From NCBI RefSeq assembly GCF_900465055.1, contig NZ_LS483250.1, forward strand, positions 4,154,001 through 4,218,000: a DNA stretch of 64,000 nucleotides, written 5' to 3'. Every line of letters begins with the position of its first letter. Position 1 is the first letter of the stretch. Below the pieces are notes generated by a model, which saw only the letters and a list, made by a program, of their open reading frames with translations, was not told the DNA's origin and made no database searches. This document shows, piece after piece, positions 27,421-36,865 of the stretch. The DNA is from Moritella yayanosii (GTDB taxonomy: Bacteria > Pseudomonadota > Gammaproteobacteria > Enterobacterales > Moritellaceae). Both the position numbers and the translations under genes were made by a program.

Positions 27421-30400
27421 ATGATCCCCGAATTAAGTTATCAGGATGCAGTAAAATCAGAATATCTCGATTTTTTGAATGCTTTAGAAAAAAGTGCATT
27501 TAGCGGGGATATTGAAAAGTCATATGCGAGCCGATTAGCGGTGGCGACAGATAACAGTATTTATCAGTTATTACCGCAAGCGGTTGTGCTCCCTCGTCAA
27601 CACCAAGATTTAGTAATTATGACAAAACTGTCATTACAGGCTGAATTTAAAACCATCACCTTTTCACCTCGAGGTGGCGGGACGGGTACCAATGGTCAAT
27701 CATTGACAGACGGTATTATTGTCGATATGTCACGGCACATGAATAATATAATTGATATAAATGTGGAAGAAGGCTGGGTACAGGTTCAAACTGGTGTGAT
27801 TAAAGACCAGCTCAACGAATTCCTAAAACCTTATGGTGTCTTCTTTTCCCCTGATTTATCGACCAGTAATCGCGCCACGATTGGTGGGATGATTAACACG
27901 GATGCGTCGGGCCAGGGTTCGTTAAAATATGGTAAGACCAGCGATCATGTACTGAGTGTTTCTGCAGTATTAATGGACGGCACTGAATTAGTGACAGCAA
28001 GACAGTCTACAGAGCAGATGCATGAACAGGCTCAGCAGAATAATTACCTGGGTAAGGTCAGTCATCAAGTTATCGATACCATTGCGCATAAGCAGCAAAA
28101 AATTGCAGATACCTTTCCACCCTTAAATCGTTTTCTTACTGGTTATGACTTAGTTCATTTATATGATAAAAGCACTGAAGAATTTGATTTAGGGCGAATT
28201 CTGTGTGGTTCAGAAGGATCACTGGCATTTATTACCGAAGCAAAACTAAATTTAACCCCGATCCCAAAGTACCGTTGTCTAGTGAACGTGAAATATGACA
28301 GCTTTGATTCGGCCTTGCGAAATGCGCCATTTTTAATTAAAGCTAATGCACTGTCGGTTGAAACCGTTGATTCAGTCGTATTGAATTTAGCCAAACAAGA
28401 TATTGTTTGGCATTCGGTCAAATCACTGATCACGGATATACCGAACAAAGAGATGCTGGGCATTAACTTTGTTGAATTTGCTGAAGATGATGGTGCTGTT
28501 CAGCAGCAAAAAATTGCGCATTTAACCGCAGAGCTTGACCGGTTAATGGCGGCAGGAGAAGCGGGTGTTATTGGTTATCAAATCTGTGATCAATTAAGTG
28601 ACGTATTAAAAATATATGGCATGCGTAAAAAAGCCGTTGGTCTGTTAGGTGCAACCAAAGGTCAAGCGAAACCATTAGCCTTTGCTGAAGATACCGCGGT
28701 TCCGCCTGAACACTTAGCGGATTATATTGTTGAATTCAGAGCCTTGTTAGACAGCTATAACTTACATTATGGTATGTTTGGGCACGTTGATGCGGGGGTG
28801 CTACATGTGCGTCCTGCGTTAGATATGTTAGACCCCCAGCAAGAAGTTATCTTACGTGAAATATCTGACAAAGTCGTTGCGTTAACCGCAAAATATAAAG
28901 GCTTGATGTGGGGCGAACACGGCAGAGGTTTCCGGTCGGAATATGGCCCTGAATTTTTCGGTGATGAGCTATTTACCGAATTACGTAAAATTAAAGCCGC
29001 CTTTGATCCTGACAACCGCTTAAATCCAGGCAAGATCTGTACGCCGATTGACAGTGATGCCAAGCTCGTGTCTGTGGATGCGAAAAAACGCGGGGCATTT
29101 GATCGCCAAATTCCGGTTTCGGTGAGGGAAAACTTTCCCCAGCCGATAGATTGTAACGGTAATGGTTTATGTTTTAACTATGATACCAAAAGCCCAATGT
29201 GCCCGTCATTTAAGCATACCGGGGATCGTCGTCATTCGCCAAAAGGGCGTGCAGCGCTGATGCGAGAATGGTTACGTCAATTGTCTTGTCATGAGATGAC
29301 AGAACAGGAATTGGGTCAGCAATTAACGATACAAAAGGTGGGGTTTGCTACTTTTAGCACCCGTTTAAAGAACAGTTGGAATAAAGCGCGTGGCCGTTAT
29401 GACTTTTCGCATGAAGTGATGGACGCGATGCAAGGTTGCTTAGCATGTAAAGCATGTACGATCCAGTGTCCGGTTAAAGTCGATGTGCCAGAGTTTAGAT
29501 CGCGATTTATTGATCAATACCATAGTCGTTATTTACGGCCGATTAAAGATTTTGCGGTGGGCTATTCTGAAAGTTATACCCCGATGATGGCAAAAATGCC
29601 GACGTTCTTTAATTTTTGGTTAGCGCAAAATTGGGTGCAGGCTGCGGTAAAACATACTATTGGAATGGTTGATATACCGTTATTAAGTACGCCAAGCTTA
29701 TCGGCGTCATTACGTGGCCATTATTCGCAAAGTTTTGACTTAGCATTTTTACAACGTTTAAGCGTTGAAGATAAAGCGAAACACGTATTAATTGTCCAGG
29801 ATCCGTTTACCAGTTTTTATGAGGCCGAATTAGTGGCATCACTGGTTAAGCTGGTTGAAAAATTGGGCTTAAAACCGGTTGTTTTACCGTTTAAACCCAA
29901 TGGTAAACCCCAGCATGTTAAAGGCTTCTTAGCGAAATTTGCCAAGACAGCCCAAACTGCCGCTGACTTTTTAAATTCGTTACATGACTTAGGTATTCCA
30001 ATGATCGGTGTTGAGCCTGCATTAGTGCTTTGTTATCGCGACGAATATAACCAAATATTAGCGGATAAACGCGGTGATTTCTTTGTTCTGCTTATCCAGG
30101 AATGGTTATTGAGTGACAATGTACAAGTGAATTTGAGTGCCCGAATTAAGAGCGACATCGGTGAGATGCAACCTTATTACTTATTTGCACACTGCACCGA
30201 AAAAACCAACAAACCAACGGCTGAGCAAGAGTGGCAACGGGTATTTACTGATTTTGGTTTGACGCTTGAAACGGTTGCTACGGGTTGTTGTGGTATGGCT
30301 GGTAGCTATGGGCATGATGCTAAGAATGTAGTCGCATCAAAATCAATTTATAATCAAAGTTGGAAGCATGCCTTGGCGCAACGAGATCCTTCGCGTTGTT

Positions 30401-30495
30401 TAGCGACAGGTTACTCTTGTCGTAGTCAGGTTAAACGAATTGATGAAGTACGGCTTAACCATCCAATTAAAGCGTTACTGAGTGCGTTAGTTTAA
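27421..30495 (+). CDS. ydiJ: FAD-linked oxidase with 4Fe-4S domain, YdiJ type (D-2-hydroxyglutarate dehydrogenase-like)
   Basis: About 1024 residues, closely following E. coli YdiJ along its whole length. Domains in order: FAD PCMH domain (PRGGGTGTNGQSLTDG), FAD oxidase C-terminal cap (GMFGHVDAGVLHVRPA), a 4Fe-4S ferredoxin motif (CLACKACTIQCPVK), and a C-terminal cysteine-rich heterodisulfide-reductase-like part (GCCGMAGSYGH). E. coli YdiJ has been reported to oxidise D-2-hydroxyglutarate; the same reaction here is inference. The start was set at the second of two adjacent ATG codons because AAGGGA lies 7 bases before it and MIPEL matches the homologue. In E. coli it also lies near ppsA. Confidence 0.92.
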   Translation: MIPELSYQDAVKSEYLDFLNALEKSAFSGDIEKSYASRLAVATDNSIYQLLPQAVVLPRQHQDLVIMTKLSLQAEFKTITFSPRGGGTGTNGQSLTDGIIVDMSRHMNNIIDINVEEGWVQVQTGVIKDQLNEFLKPYGVFFSPDLSTSNRATIGGMINTDASGQGSLKYGKTSDHVLSVSAVLMDGTELVTARQSTEQMHEQAQQNNYLGKVSHQVIDTIAHKQQKIADTFPPLNRFLTGYDLVHLYDKSTEEFDLGRILCGSEGSLAFITEAKLNLTPIPKYRCLVNVKYDSFDSALRNAPFLIKANALSVETVDSVVLNLAKQDIVWHSVKSLITDIPNKEMLGINFVEFAEDDGAVQQQKIAHLTAELDRLMAAGEAGVIGYQICDQLSDVLKIYGMRKKAVGLLGATKGQAKPLAFAEDTAVPPEHLADYIVEFRALLDSYNLHYGMFGHVDAGVLHVRPALDMLDPQQEVILREISDKVVALTAKYKGLMWGEHGRGFRSEYGPEFFGDELFTELRKIKAAFDPDNRLNPGKICTPIDSDAKLVSVDAKKRGAFDRQIPVSVRENFPQPIDCNGNGLCFNYDTKSPMCPSFKHTGDRRHSPKGRAALMREWLRQLSCHEMTEQELGQQLTIQKVGFATFSTRLKNSWNKARGRYDFSHEVMDAMQGCLACKACTIQCPVKVDVPEFRSRFIDQYHSRYLRPIKDFAVGYSESYTPMMAKMPTFFNFWLAQNWVQAAVKHTIGMVDIPLLSTPSLSASLRGHYSQSFDLAFLQRLSVEDKAKHVLIVQDPFTSFYEAELVASLVKLVEKLGLKPVVLPFKPNGKPQHVKGFLAKFAKTAQTAADFLNSLHDLGIPMIGVEPALVLCYRDEYNQILADKRGDFFVLLIQEWLLSDNVQVNLSARIKSDIGEMQPYYLFAHCTEKTNKPTAEQEWQRVFTDFGLTLETVATGCCGMAGSYGHDAKNVVASKSIYNQSWKHALAQRDPSRCLATGYSCRSQVKRIDEVRLNHPIKALLSALV

Positions 30496-30578
30496 TCATT
30501 GTTAAGTATGAGTAGCATTAGCTATGTAGAATATGCTGCTCATGCTCACTACGTTATCAATCAAACGCCAATTACTAA

Positions 30579-31729
30579 GTTTACGACAATTATCAAAGCA
30601 ACGACAAATCAAACTATCTAGTCATACTAGCAACGAGTATGTTTTCCGGTTGCGTAACGCTGGCCGAGTTTACCGACGGTAGTGATCGTTTTACTATGTC
30701 TGCAGCAGCATCTGAAGAAATGAATGCTGTAAATGCTGCGATGAATGCCGTAGAAATATTATATCAACGAGGTAATAAGCAGGATCTTACTTATTATGCC
30801 CCAAATAATTTTGAGCTTGCCCTTAAAAAACGCGAAGCGTTATTGAGTATGTATGAAGATTATACGCCGAATGGCGGTAATTGTTTTTTGAATTCGGGCA
30901 GTGAATAGATTGAAACTGAATCAGAATTATCTATTCAACGGATGAATAAAGCTTTTCAAGCTAAACTCATAAGTGAACCGTTATTATCCATAATTCGTGA
31001 CCATGATGAATTTATTCAAAGTATCGATTTGATGGTTTTGAAGCGCGTTTTGATAAACTGCGTGATTCGACAACCCAGTTTGCTGGGTTAATTGAGAGTC
31101 ACGGCACTGGGTTAGGTTTAGAACACCAAAAAATCAAACTAGAACGTGATTATTATAGCCTTGAAGTCGATATGATAAAACGTAAAGTATTACGTTTACC
31201 AACTTCTGAGTTTAATTTACTCGATCAGGAACTTGTCCCTGAAAGCTATAACAAAGCCTTAAATGGATTATACAGCTTAGAACGTTTAATTGAAAAAAAA
31301 CCGCGTGATAATACCGTGATCCAACAACAGTTAAATACGAGTTATCGCCAAATAAAGCAAGCGGCGAGTATTGCTAAAGAAGTTGTTTGGGTTAAATCAA
31401 GAATTGAAACATCAGTGGAACGCGTAGTGATGAATTGCCGCGATCATTTAAGCTCATTAAATAGCTATTTAGGCACAGAAGAGTTAACTGCATTGGATTT
31501 TCAATCTCAGGTTCGTGGTATCAAAGAGGCTGTCGCATCGAAAATATCACAACATGATAAAGAAGAAGAGCTTAAGTATAAACATTTACACCGTCAACTT
31601 GTCGAACTCGGTCGTTTGTTAACGGGGCAGGATATGAGTAAGTGCAGTATTTCCCAACAAATGGATAATCTTATTTTTGCTGCGCGTTCGTTGGTGGATG
31701 AAATTAGCACAACGATATTTGTGGCGTGA
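30579..31729 (+). pseudogene. Coiled-coil lipoprotein gene, broken by a stop and frameshifts
   Basis: Joined across frames this would be a lipoprotein of about 380 residues. A hydrophobic signal (YLVILATSMFSGC) has no start codon in its own frame; the likely start lies in another frame 40-60 bp upstream. The frame then reads FTMSAAASEEMNAVNAA and TYYAPNNFELALKKRE until an in-frame TAG at 30906, continues (SELSIQRMNKAF) to about 31025, and shifts to another frame (FDGFEARFDKLRD) that stays open to 31729. The last part is strongly helical and likely coiled coil. No family recognised. An independent short protein from 31172 is possible but less likely. Confidence 0.75.
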
Positions 31730-31798
31730 CATCAGGTCGAATGTTTTAAGCTGGGCACTTAGCGAATAGACTATGTACTCAGCTTGATATTGCAGCTG

Positions 31799-32686
31799 TT
31801 AGAGGGCGGCTACACTTAATTTTGTGGTGAGTGTATGGCTGGCGCCTGGTGCTACTGTGACCGGTTTTTGGCCAATGATGGCCGGTTCTAAACACAACAT
31901 GGTTTGATAACCGTCATCTGGCATATCGGTAATTACTTTTGCTCCTGCTTGCCAAGGGTTCCAAACGATCATTGCATTATGACCTTCATTCTCGATAATA
32001 ATTTTATGTTGCAGTTGCTCATCAGCTAACGTAATTGTCGTCGCTGGATCTTCACAAATAATATCGACATCACTATCTAGTTTACGTGATGTTTGATTAT
32101 TTTTATCTAAGCCACGTACTTGTACTGCGTCAGTCTGTGAGATTTGGAAGTAACTGTGTAATGCACCACCATAATCAAAACTAGCATTACCGGTATTTAG
32201 GGTGGTGAGATTAAGTGTTAATGTATCACTGATAATAAACTCAGCAGTAAGATTAAAGTCATGTGGCCACAATCGTTTCATTTCGGGGTTTGGCGTTAGC
32301 TGTAAACGCACTTTGCAAATATCGTCGTCACTGTGGCTATCGAGTAATTTCCAATGGTTATTTCGGGCAAAACCATGCGCTGGAAAATCTTTTGTTTGTG
32401 CAAGTGGTTGAACCGTCGGGCTCTGCTTTGCAGGACCAAACCAAGGCCAGCAGATTGGTACACCACCGCGGATCGCTTTTACACCATTAAAAATAGCACT
32501 CTCACTCATCCATAAAACAGGCGCTGAGTTGACTGGTGTGAAGCTAAGCAGATGCGCGCCAAATAAGCTGATACGGGCATTTGCTTTTGGGTGCGCAATA
32601 TGAAGGTATTTGAGCCCATTACTGGTGATTAAGTTAATGTGTTTAGTTAACGGTATTTGATCCGTGATTGTATCGCGATATGACAT
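31799..32686 (-). CDS. yeaD: D-hexose-6-phosphate mutarotase YeaD
   Basis: Aldose-1-epimerase-like enzyme interconverting the anomers of glucose-6-phosphate and other hexose-6-phosphates. It has 295 residues. Motifs: ISLFGAHLLSFTPV, the phosphate-binding IRGGVPICWPWFG, GFARNNHW with catalytic histidine, and a second histidine in GGALHSYFQIS. Late NPWQAGAKVITDMPDDGY is typical. It lies downstream of gap on the same strand, as in enterics, but a terminator separates them, so read-through or its own promoter is needed. Confidence 0.93.
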   Translation of the reverse strand: MSYRDTITDQIPLTKHINLITSNGLKYLHIAHPKANARISLFGAHLLSFTPVNSAPVLWMSESAIFNGVKAIRGGVPICWPWFGPAKQSPTVQPLAQTKDFPAHGFARNNHWKLLDSHSDDDICKVRLQLTPNPEMKRLWPHDFNLTAEFIISDTLTLNLTTLNTGNASFDYGGALHSYFQISQTDAVQVRGLDKNNQTSRKLDSDVDIICEDPATTITLADEQLQHKIIIENEGHNAMIVWNPWQAGAKVITDMPDDGYQTMLCLEPAIIGQKPVTVAPGASHTLTTKLSVAAL

Positions 32687-32702
32687 AAAATCCCCAACAT
32701 AG

Positions 32703-32727
32703 AAAAGGCGACCTAATGGTCGCCTTT
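32703..32727 (-). terminator. Rho-independent terminator of gap
   Basis: Perfect 10-bp stem AAAGGCGACC (32704-32713) and GGTCGCCTTT (32718-32727), loop of 4, followed on the minus strand by TTTTC. It lies between gap and yeaD. Confidence 0.82.
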
Positions 32728-32770
32728 AGCATTATAATTCAATTAACGTTGAATTATAAATCAAGTTTAA

Positions 32771-33784
32771 TTATTTAGCGCTCATAAGTAGGATAGCGTT
32801 ATCTAACATACGGTTAGAGAAGCCCCACTCATTGTCGTACCAAGACATAACTTTAACTAGTTTGCCTTGAACTTTAGTTTGTGTCGCATCAAAGTTAGAT
32901 GTGTGTGCATCGTGGTTGAAGTCGATAGAAACGAGTGGTTCGTTGTTCACCGATAGTGCACGCGCTAGGATTGGATCCGCAGCTACTGCATCAGTGATGA
33001 TTTGGTTAATTTCTTCTGGAGTCGTATCACGACCAGCTTCGAAAGTAAGGTCAACAAGAGATACGTTGAGAGTTGGTACACGTACCGCCATACCTTGGAA
33101 TTTGCCTTGTAGTTCAGGAACTACTAGACCAACAGCAGCAGCAGCACCAGTGCTTGTTGGGATCATGTTCATTGCCGCAGCACGAGCACGATATAGATCT
33201 GTATGATATACATCAGATAGACGTTGATCATTTGTGTAAGCATGGATAGTAGTCATCATGCCGTTAACGATACCAACAGAGTCATTTAATAGTTTAGCAA
33301 TTGGTGCTAGACAGTTAGTAGTACAAGATGCGTTTGAAACAACTGTCATGTCAGCCGTTAATATTTCGTGGTTAACACCATAAACGATTGTTGCATCAAC
33401 GTTTTTACCAGGAGCAGAGATTAGTACTTTTTTAGCGCCGCCATCTAAGTGAGCTTGACAAGCTTCTTTACTTGTGAAGATACCAGTACATTCTAGTACT
33501 ACATCAACACCTAACTCACCCCAAGGTAAATCTTTTGGATTACGCTCTGAGAATGTCTTAATGCGATCACCGTTGATGATTAGTGCTTCAGCATCAAAAT
33601 CAACAGTACCAGGGAAACGACCATGTGCAGTATCATATTTAGTTAGGTGAGCATTGATTCTTGAATCACCTAGGTCGTTGATTGCAACGATTTCTAGATC
33701 TTGCTCTTTACCACCTTCGTAGAATGCACGAAGTACGTTTCTGCCGATTCGACCATAACCATTGATTGCTACTTTAATTGTCAT
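32771..33784 (-). CDS. gap: Glyceraldehyde-3-phosphate dehydrogenase (type I)
   Basis: Glycolytic oxidation of glyceraldehyde-3-phosphate with NAD and phosphate. It has 337 residues. Rossmann motif [17 protein letters not shown]-type acidic loop INDLGD, and the catalytic [12 protein letters not shown] with Cys154; C-terminal [15 protein letters not shown]. The protein resembles the Gap of pseudomonads and betaproteobacteria ([26 protein letters not shown]) more than enteric GapA, although yeaD follows it as in enterics. The codon choice looks restricted, as expected for a highly expressed gene. Confidence 0.95.
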   Translation of the reverse strand: MTIKVAINGYGRIGRNVLRAFYEGGKEQDLEIVAINDLGDSRINAHLTKYDTAHGRFPGTVDFDAEALIINGDRIKTFSERNPKDLPWGELGVDVVLECTGIFTSKEACQAHLDGGAKKVLISAPGKNVDATIVYGVNHEILTADMTVVSNASCTTNCLAPIAKLLNDSVGIVNGMMTTIHAYTNDQRLSDVYHTDLYRARAAAMNMIPTSTGAAAAVGLVVPELQGKFQGMAVRVPTLNVSLVDLTFEAGRDTTPEEINQIITDAVAADPILARALSVNNEPLVSIDFNHDAHTSNFDATQTKVQGKLVKVMSWYDNEWGFSNRMLDNAILLMSAK

Positions 33785-34297
33785 AACTTGTATCCATTAA
33801 ATTAAATGTAAGTTTGAATTAATAATCTTGCTTGGTTGTAAATTTACAAGATTTTGATAAAAAGACAAGAATAAATACTAAAATGTATGCGTTGAATCAC
33901 AATTTGTTGCAAATTTACGAAAATAAACTGATTTAGGTCACTTTACTGTGTTTTTTTGTTCTATTTATTACAGAAAATAAATAATATGGATCACAAATTA
34001 AGATGAACAGTTGCTTTATTGGCATGATTATTTCCCTATAATCTTCTTTTGTTTCACTTGAATACGGCTAACATTCTGACTAAGTGTCTTATTTATATCG
34101 TGTTTTTAAAATCGTGAATTAAATCAAGCTGCATTTGTTTGAATACTACAAATCTTCGCTTTAGTGGAGTATAGACAAGAGTGGAGTATCGACAACGTGT
34201 AAAAAACCATGAAACAATCTTATTGTGATACCACGTGATCTCGCATCTTGATATTGATTGGGTATAATAGCGCTAGGTTCACTATTTAAGGTGTCAA
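33785..34297. other. Divergent control region gap / MalQ-like gene
   Basis: 513 bp without a supportable ORF, AT-rich. For the plus strand a good -10 box TATAAT lies at 34263-34268, 29 bp before the MalQ-like start. A second TATAAT at 34037-34042 has a weak -35 (TTTATT) 16 bp upstream. The minus-strand promoter of gap must also lie here but I cannot place it. Confidence 0.5.
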
Positions 34298-35611
34298 ATG
34301 ACAGCACAACATATTCTGCAATTAGGTCAAATGCTTGGTCTTAGCTGTACGGAATTAAATGCCAATGGCGATGAGCAAGCGTTACCAACAACGCTAATCA
34401 CTCAAGCATTGGCTGGTTTTGGTTTTACCGATGAATTAGACGTAAAATTAGACGAAGAGATTAAGCAATTTTGGTTACGTGCACTGCCGCCTGTGATCAT
34501 CACTGATCAATCTGCGATGATCCAATTTGATCTGCATTTACCTATCGAATTCGTGACTGAAGATTTAATTTGGGAAGTAAGATTGAATCAAGCTGTTATT
34601 GAAACCGGTGAGTTTACACCAACCGAATGGTCGTTAAATGGTATTTATCATTTACACGATATGGAAATGCAAAGCTACCAGATAAGTTTAGAACAGCCGC
34701 TTGCTGTGGGCGCTTATCAATTGGTTATTTTGGATCAAGGCAGTGAAGAACCGTTGGGTGAAAGTTGGATATTTAATCCTCCGTCGGTTTTAACGTCGCT
34801 AAATTCAATTAAGCCAACAACGGTTACGGCATTACCGACAACAGAGGGCGTGTTGAGTCAATTATTGACTCACGTGCAGTCTGCTGTGGGCATTGATCAG
34901 ATCGACCCCGCACTTGCTTTATCAGCGCGACTGGCACAATTACAGCAGCAGTTTAATACTGCAAAAGAGCAAGATGAATTTGCCTTAACGCTGGAAAGTA
35001 CTACCGCAACAGCGGCTCTGTATCAACTGCATTTAGCACAATATTTAGCGGCTTATGTTGCAGATGGTGTGACAGCGACGCGAGCAGAAACGCAAACAGT
35101 AGAATGGCAAAATGCGAATTGTGATCGTTATGCGTTTTATTTATGGTTAGTCGTGACGGCGAATAATGCCCAGCCGACAGACGCATTATTACGCAATGTT
35201 GATTTTGCTAGTGGCACTGCCAATGAAGAGTCATTTACGGCTTGGTTATTAGCAGACTATCAGTTAGCGCATTGTTTATTCGAGAATTCTGACGGTATAG
35301 TTACAAAAGGCATTAACAGCTACAAGTTACGCCAAGATAATTATGCGGCATTTCGTGCTCTGATTGATTTTACTGCGATGCAATCGACAGGATTAGTGCT
35401 TAACCAACCGCTATCTATCATGCAGCAGTGGTTAACGATAGGTGATGCTGGAGTTTGGCAGAATCATGAATTCAATGAATTGCTCAGTATTATTCTATTG
35501 AGCTGCGAGCGTCATGCTTGTGCTTGTTATTATCAAGCAGATGATGAACTACCAACAGAGTTAATGGCTTATTTTGATACACGCGGTGTTCAGCAATTGT
35601 CACTGTCTTAA
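34298..35611 (+). CDS. MalQ-derived protein lacking the catalytic residues (pseudoenzyme)
   Basis: 437 residues. Residues 1-160 follow the N-terminal domains of 4-alpha-glucanotransferase MalQ (LGQMLGLSCTELNANGDEQ, LPPVIIT, GAYQLVILDQG). The middle (161-270) has lost the front half of the sugar-binding barrel. Residues 277-437 again follow MalQ: RYAFYLWL, then NYAAFRALIDFTA, and ELLSIILLSCERHACACYY. The nucleophile motif RIDH is replaced by VLNQ (367-370). The acid motif GEDLG is replaced by QADDE (413-417). The protein ends about 180 residues early. The frame is clean and the N-terminus intact, so it looks maintained instead of decaying. A regulatory or glucan-binding role is conceivable but unproven. 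Confidence 0.7.
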   Translation: MTAQHILQLGQMLGLSCTELNANGDEQALPTTLITQALAGFGFTDELDVKLDEEIKQFWLRALPPVIITDQSAMIQFDLHLPIEFVTEDLIWEVRLNQAVIETGEFTPTEWSLNGIYHLHDMEMQSYQISLEQPLAVGAYQLVILDQGSEEPLGESWIFNPPSVLTSLNSIKPTTVTALPTTEGVLSQLLTHVQSAVGIDQIDPALALSARLAQLQQQFNTAKEQDEFALTLESTTATAALYQLHLAQYLAAYVADGVTATRAETQTVEWQNANCDRYAFYLWLVVTANNAQPTDALLRNVDFASGTANEESFTAWLLADYQLAHCLFENSDGIVTKGINSYKLRQDNYAAFRALIDFTAMQSTGLVLNQPLSIMQQWLTIGDAGVWQNHEFNELLSIILLSCERHACACYYQADDELPTELMAYFDTRGVQQLSLS

Positions 35612-35624
35612 TCGTCACTATAAA

Positions 35625-35652
35625 CGGGTTTTAATCGCCAGGTTAAAGCCCG
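35625..35652. terminator. Hairpin at the end of two convergent genes
   Basis: CGGGTTTTAA pairs with TTAAAGCCCG around an 8-base loop, partly inside the last codons of the DUF2989 gene. No long T-run, so it is only a likely bidirectional terminator. Confidence 0.4.
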
Positions 35653-36524
35653 ACTGCTGACAGCGTATATGCATAGCTTTTATCAGTAAATTGCTTATCT
35701 TCTATTTGCTCTGCAACTCTTACTGCTAACTTATCTAACCGACGCTGTTCGCTTATCGTTATTTTATGCTTATTAAAAATACTTAGGTTTATATTTTTAA
35801 TGTCGGAAATGAGAGCCACCTTTGACCACAGATAAGCCAGCTGGTAATCTCTTTTATGCATGTATGCCGTGATAATGGCATACAGCAGTTTGGTGGTCAT
35901 GGTGCTACTATTGCCTAATTTAGAGTTGTCTAATTGCGAGCTGTTAAATTGCGCATTATCGTCAAGTAGCGTGATACCTTTCAATAAATTAGCGATAGCT
36001 TTGTCGGTATTGTGGCCATAAATGTTAGCAATAGCGAAATACAGCGCGGGATCATCGAAGCTTTGCTGTTTGGACAAGGCGATAAAGCGTTGTTTAGCAT
36101 CTTCGTTATGATGCGATACCCAATGATAATTGAGTATATAGGGGTTATTACTACTGCGCGTCTGTTTTTCTAATGCGATAAGGTCATCATAGGTACTTAA
36201 CATGGCTGATACACGCTGGGTTTTTAATTCTGGGTGTTTTCTTGGCTCGATTAGCGCGGCTATCTTGATACACTCTTGGTAATCGCTAAGCGCCGTTAAT
36301 AACGCGTATTGTGCTCGCTCGCTGGCATTTTTTTGCGCCTTAAAACGGCTGGTGATGAGGTTATTTCTTTCTGTCTGACACCATTTATCGGTATTTAAAT
36401 CGGCGCAAATAGCCCCATCGTTTTTGCAAACCGCTACAGCATCGTGAGGGTCGCTACATGATGTTAATAAACCAGTAATAATAACTGCTGGAATGAAACG
36501 ACTAATAGAGCGTAAACGATGCAT
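35643..36524 (-). CDS. DUF2989 family lipoprotein
   Basis: 293 residues with a lipoprotein signal: hydrophobic residues 11-20, then L20-T21-S22-C23. After a cysteine-containing N-terminal part (VCKNDGAICADLNTDKWCQTERN) it is mostly helical, with segments like ALYFAIANIYG and TKLLYAIITAYMHKRDYQLAYLWSKVA that look like tetratricopeptide-type (Sel1-like) helices. This matches DUF2989 proteins of Vibrio and relatives, whose function is unknown. Probably held in the outer membrane facing the periplasm. Confidence 0.75.
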   Translation of the reverse strand: MHRLRSISRFIPAVIITGLLTSCSDPHDAVAVCKNDGAICADLNTDKWCQTERNNLITSRFKAQKNASERAQYALLTALSDYQECIKIAALIEPRKHPELKTQRVSAMLSTYDDLIALEKQTRSSNNPYILNYHWVSHHNEDAKQRFIALSKQQSFDDPALYFAIANIYGHNTDKAIANLLKGITLLDDNAQFNSSQLDNSKLGNSSTMTTKLLYAIITAYMHKRDYQLAYLWSKVALISDIKNINLSIFNKHKITISEQRRLDKLAVRVAEQIEDKQFTDKSYAYTLSAVGL

Positions 36525-36865
36525 AAAACTAACACTAAAGTAGGTGATGACGAAACCCTACCATAGATTAACTCATACTGTCTAATGAGGGATTTAAATT
36601 AGTTAAGAGGCTCAACGCCTCCGCAATCAACTCGGTTACAAAGCGAACAAGCGGAAAAAGTAAAGCCGTTCCTATTTCATTGTTAAATATTTGTGTTTTG
36701 AATGAAAGCTGGAAAGTAAAAAAAGACCTAATTCACATGATTAATTGGTAAGTTAATGGTTATTTTTGTATGATTACGCTATCAAATTGATTGAATTTCA
36801 GTCGATAGTTATACGACTGTTATTTTAATGTTTTTTACATGCAGTTGTGATTAAGAGGAAAAAAG
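36525..36865. other. Divergent intergenic region DUF2989 / second GAPDH
   Basis: 341 bp, AT-rich, with no ORF or convincing RNA. It presumably carries the promoters of both divergent genes; I cannot place them with confidence. AGAGGAAA just before 36866 is the ribosome site of the GAPDH gene. Confidence 0.5.

Noticed and set aside
31172-31729. Independent 185-residue gene
   Set aside because: The open frame extends upstream of the ATG with protein-like sequence that continues the preceding broken lipoprotein gene, and no ribosome site precedes the ATG.
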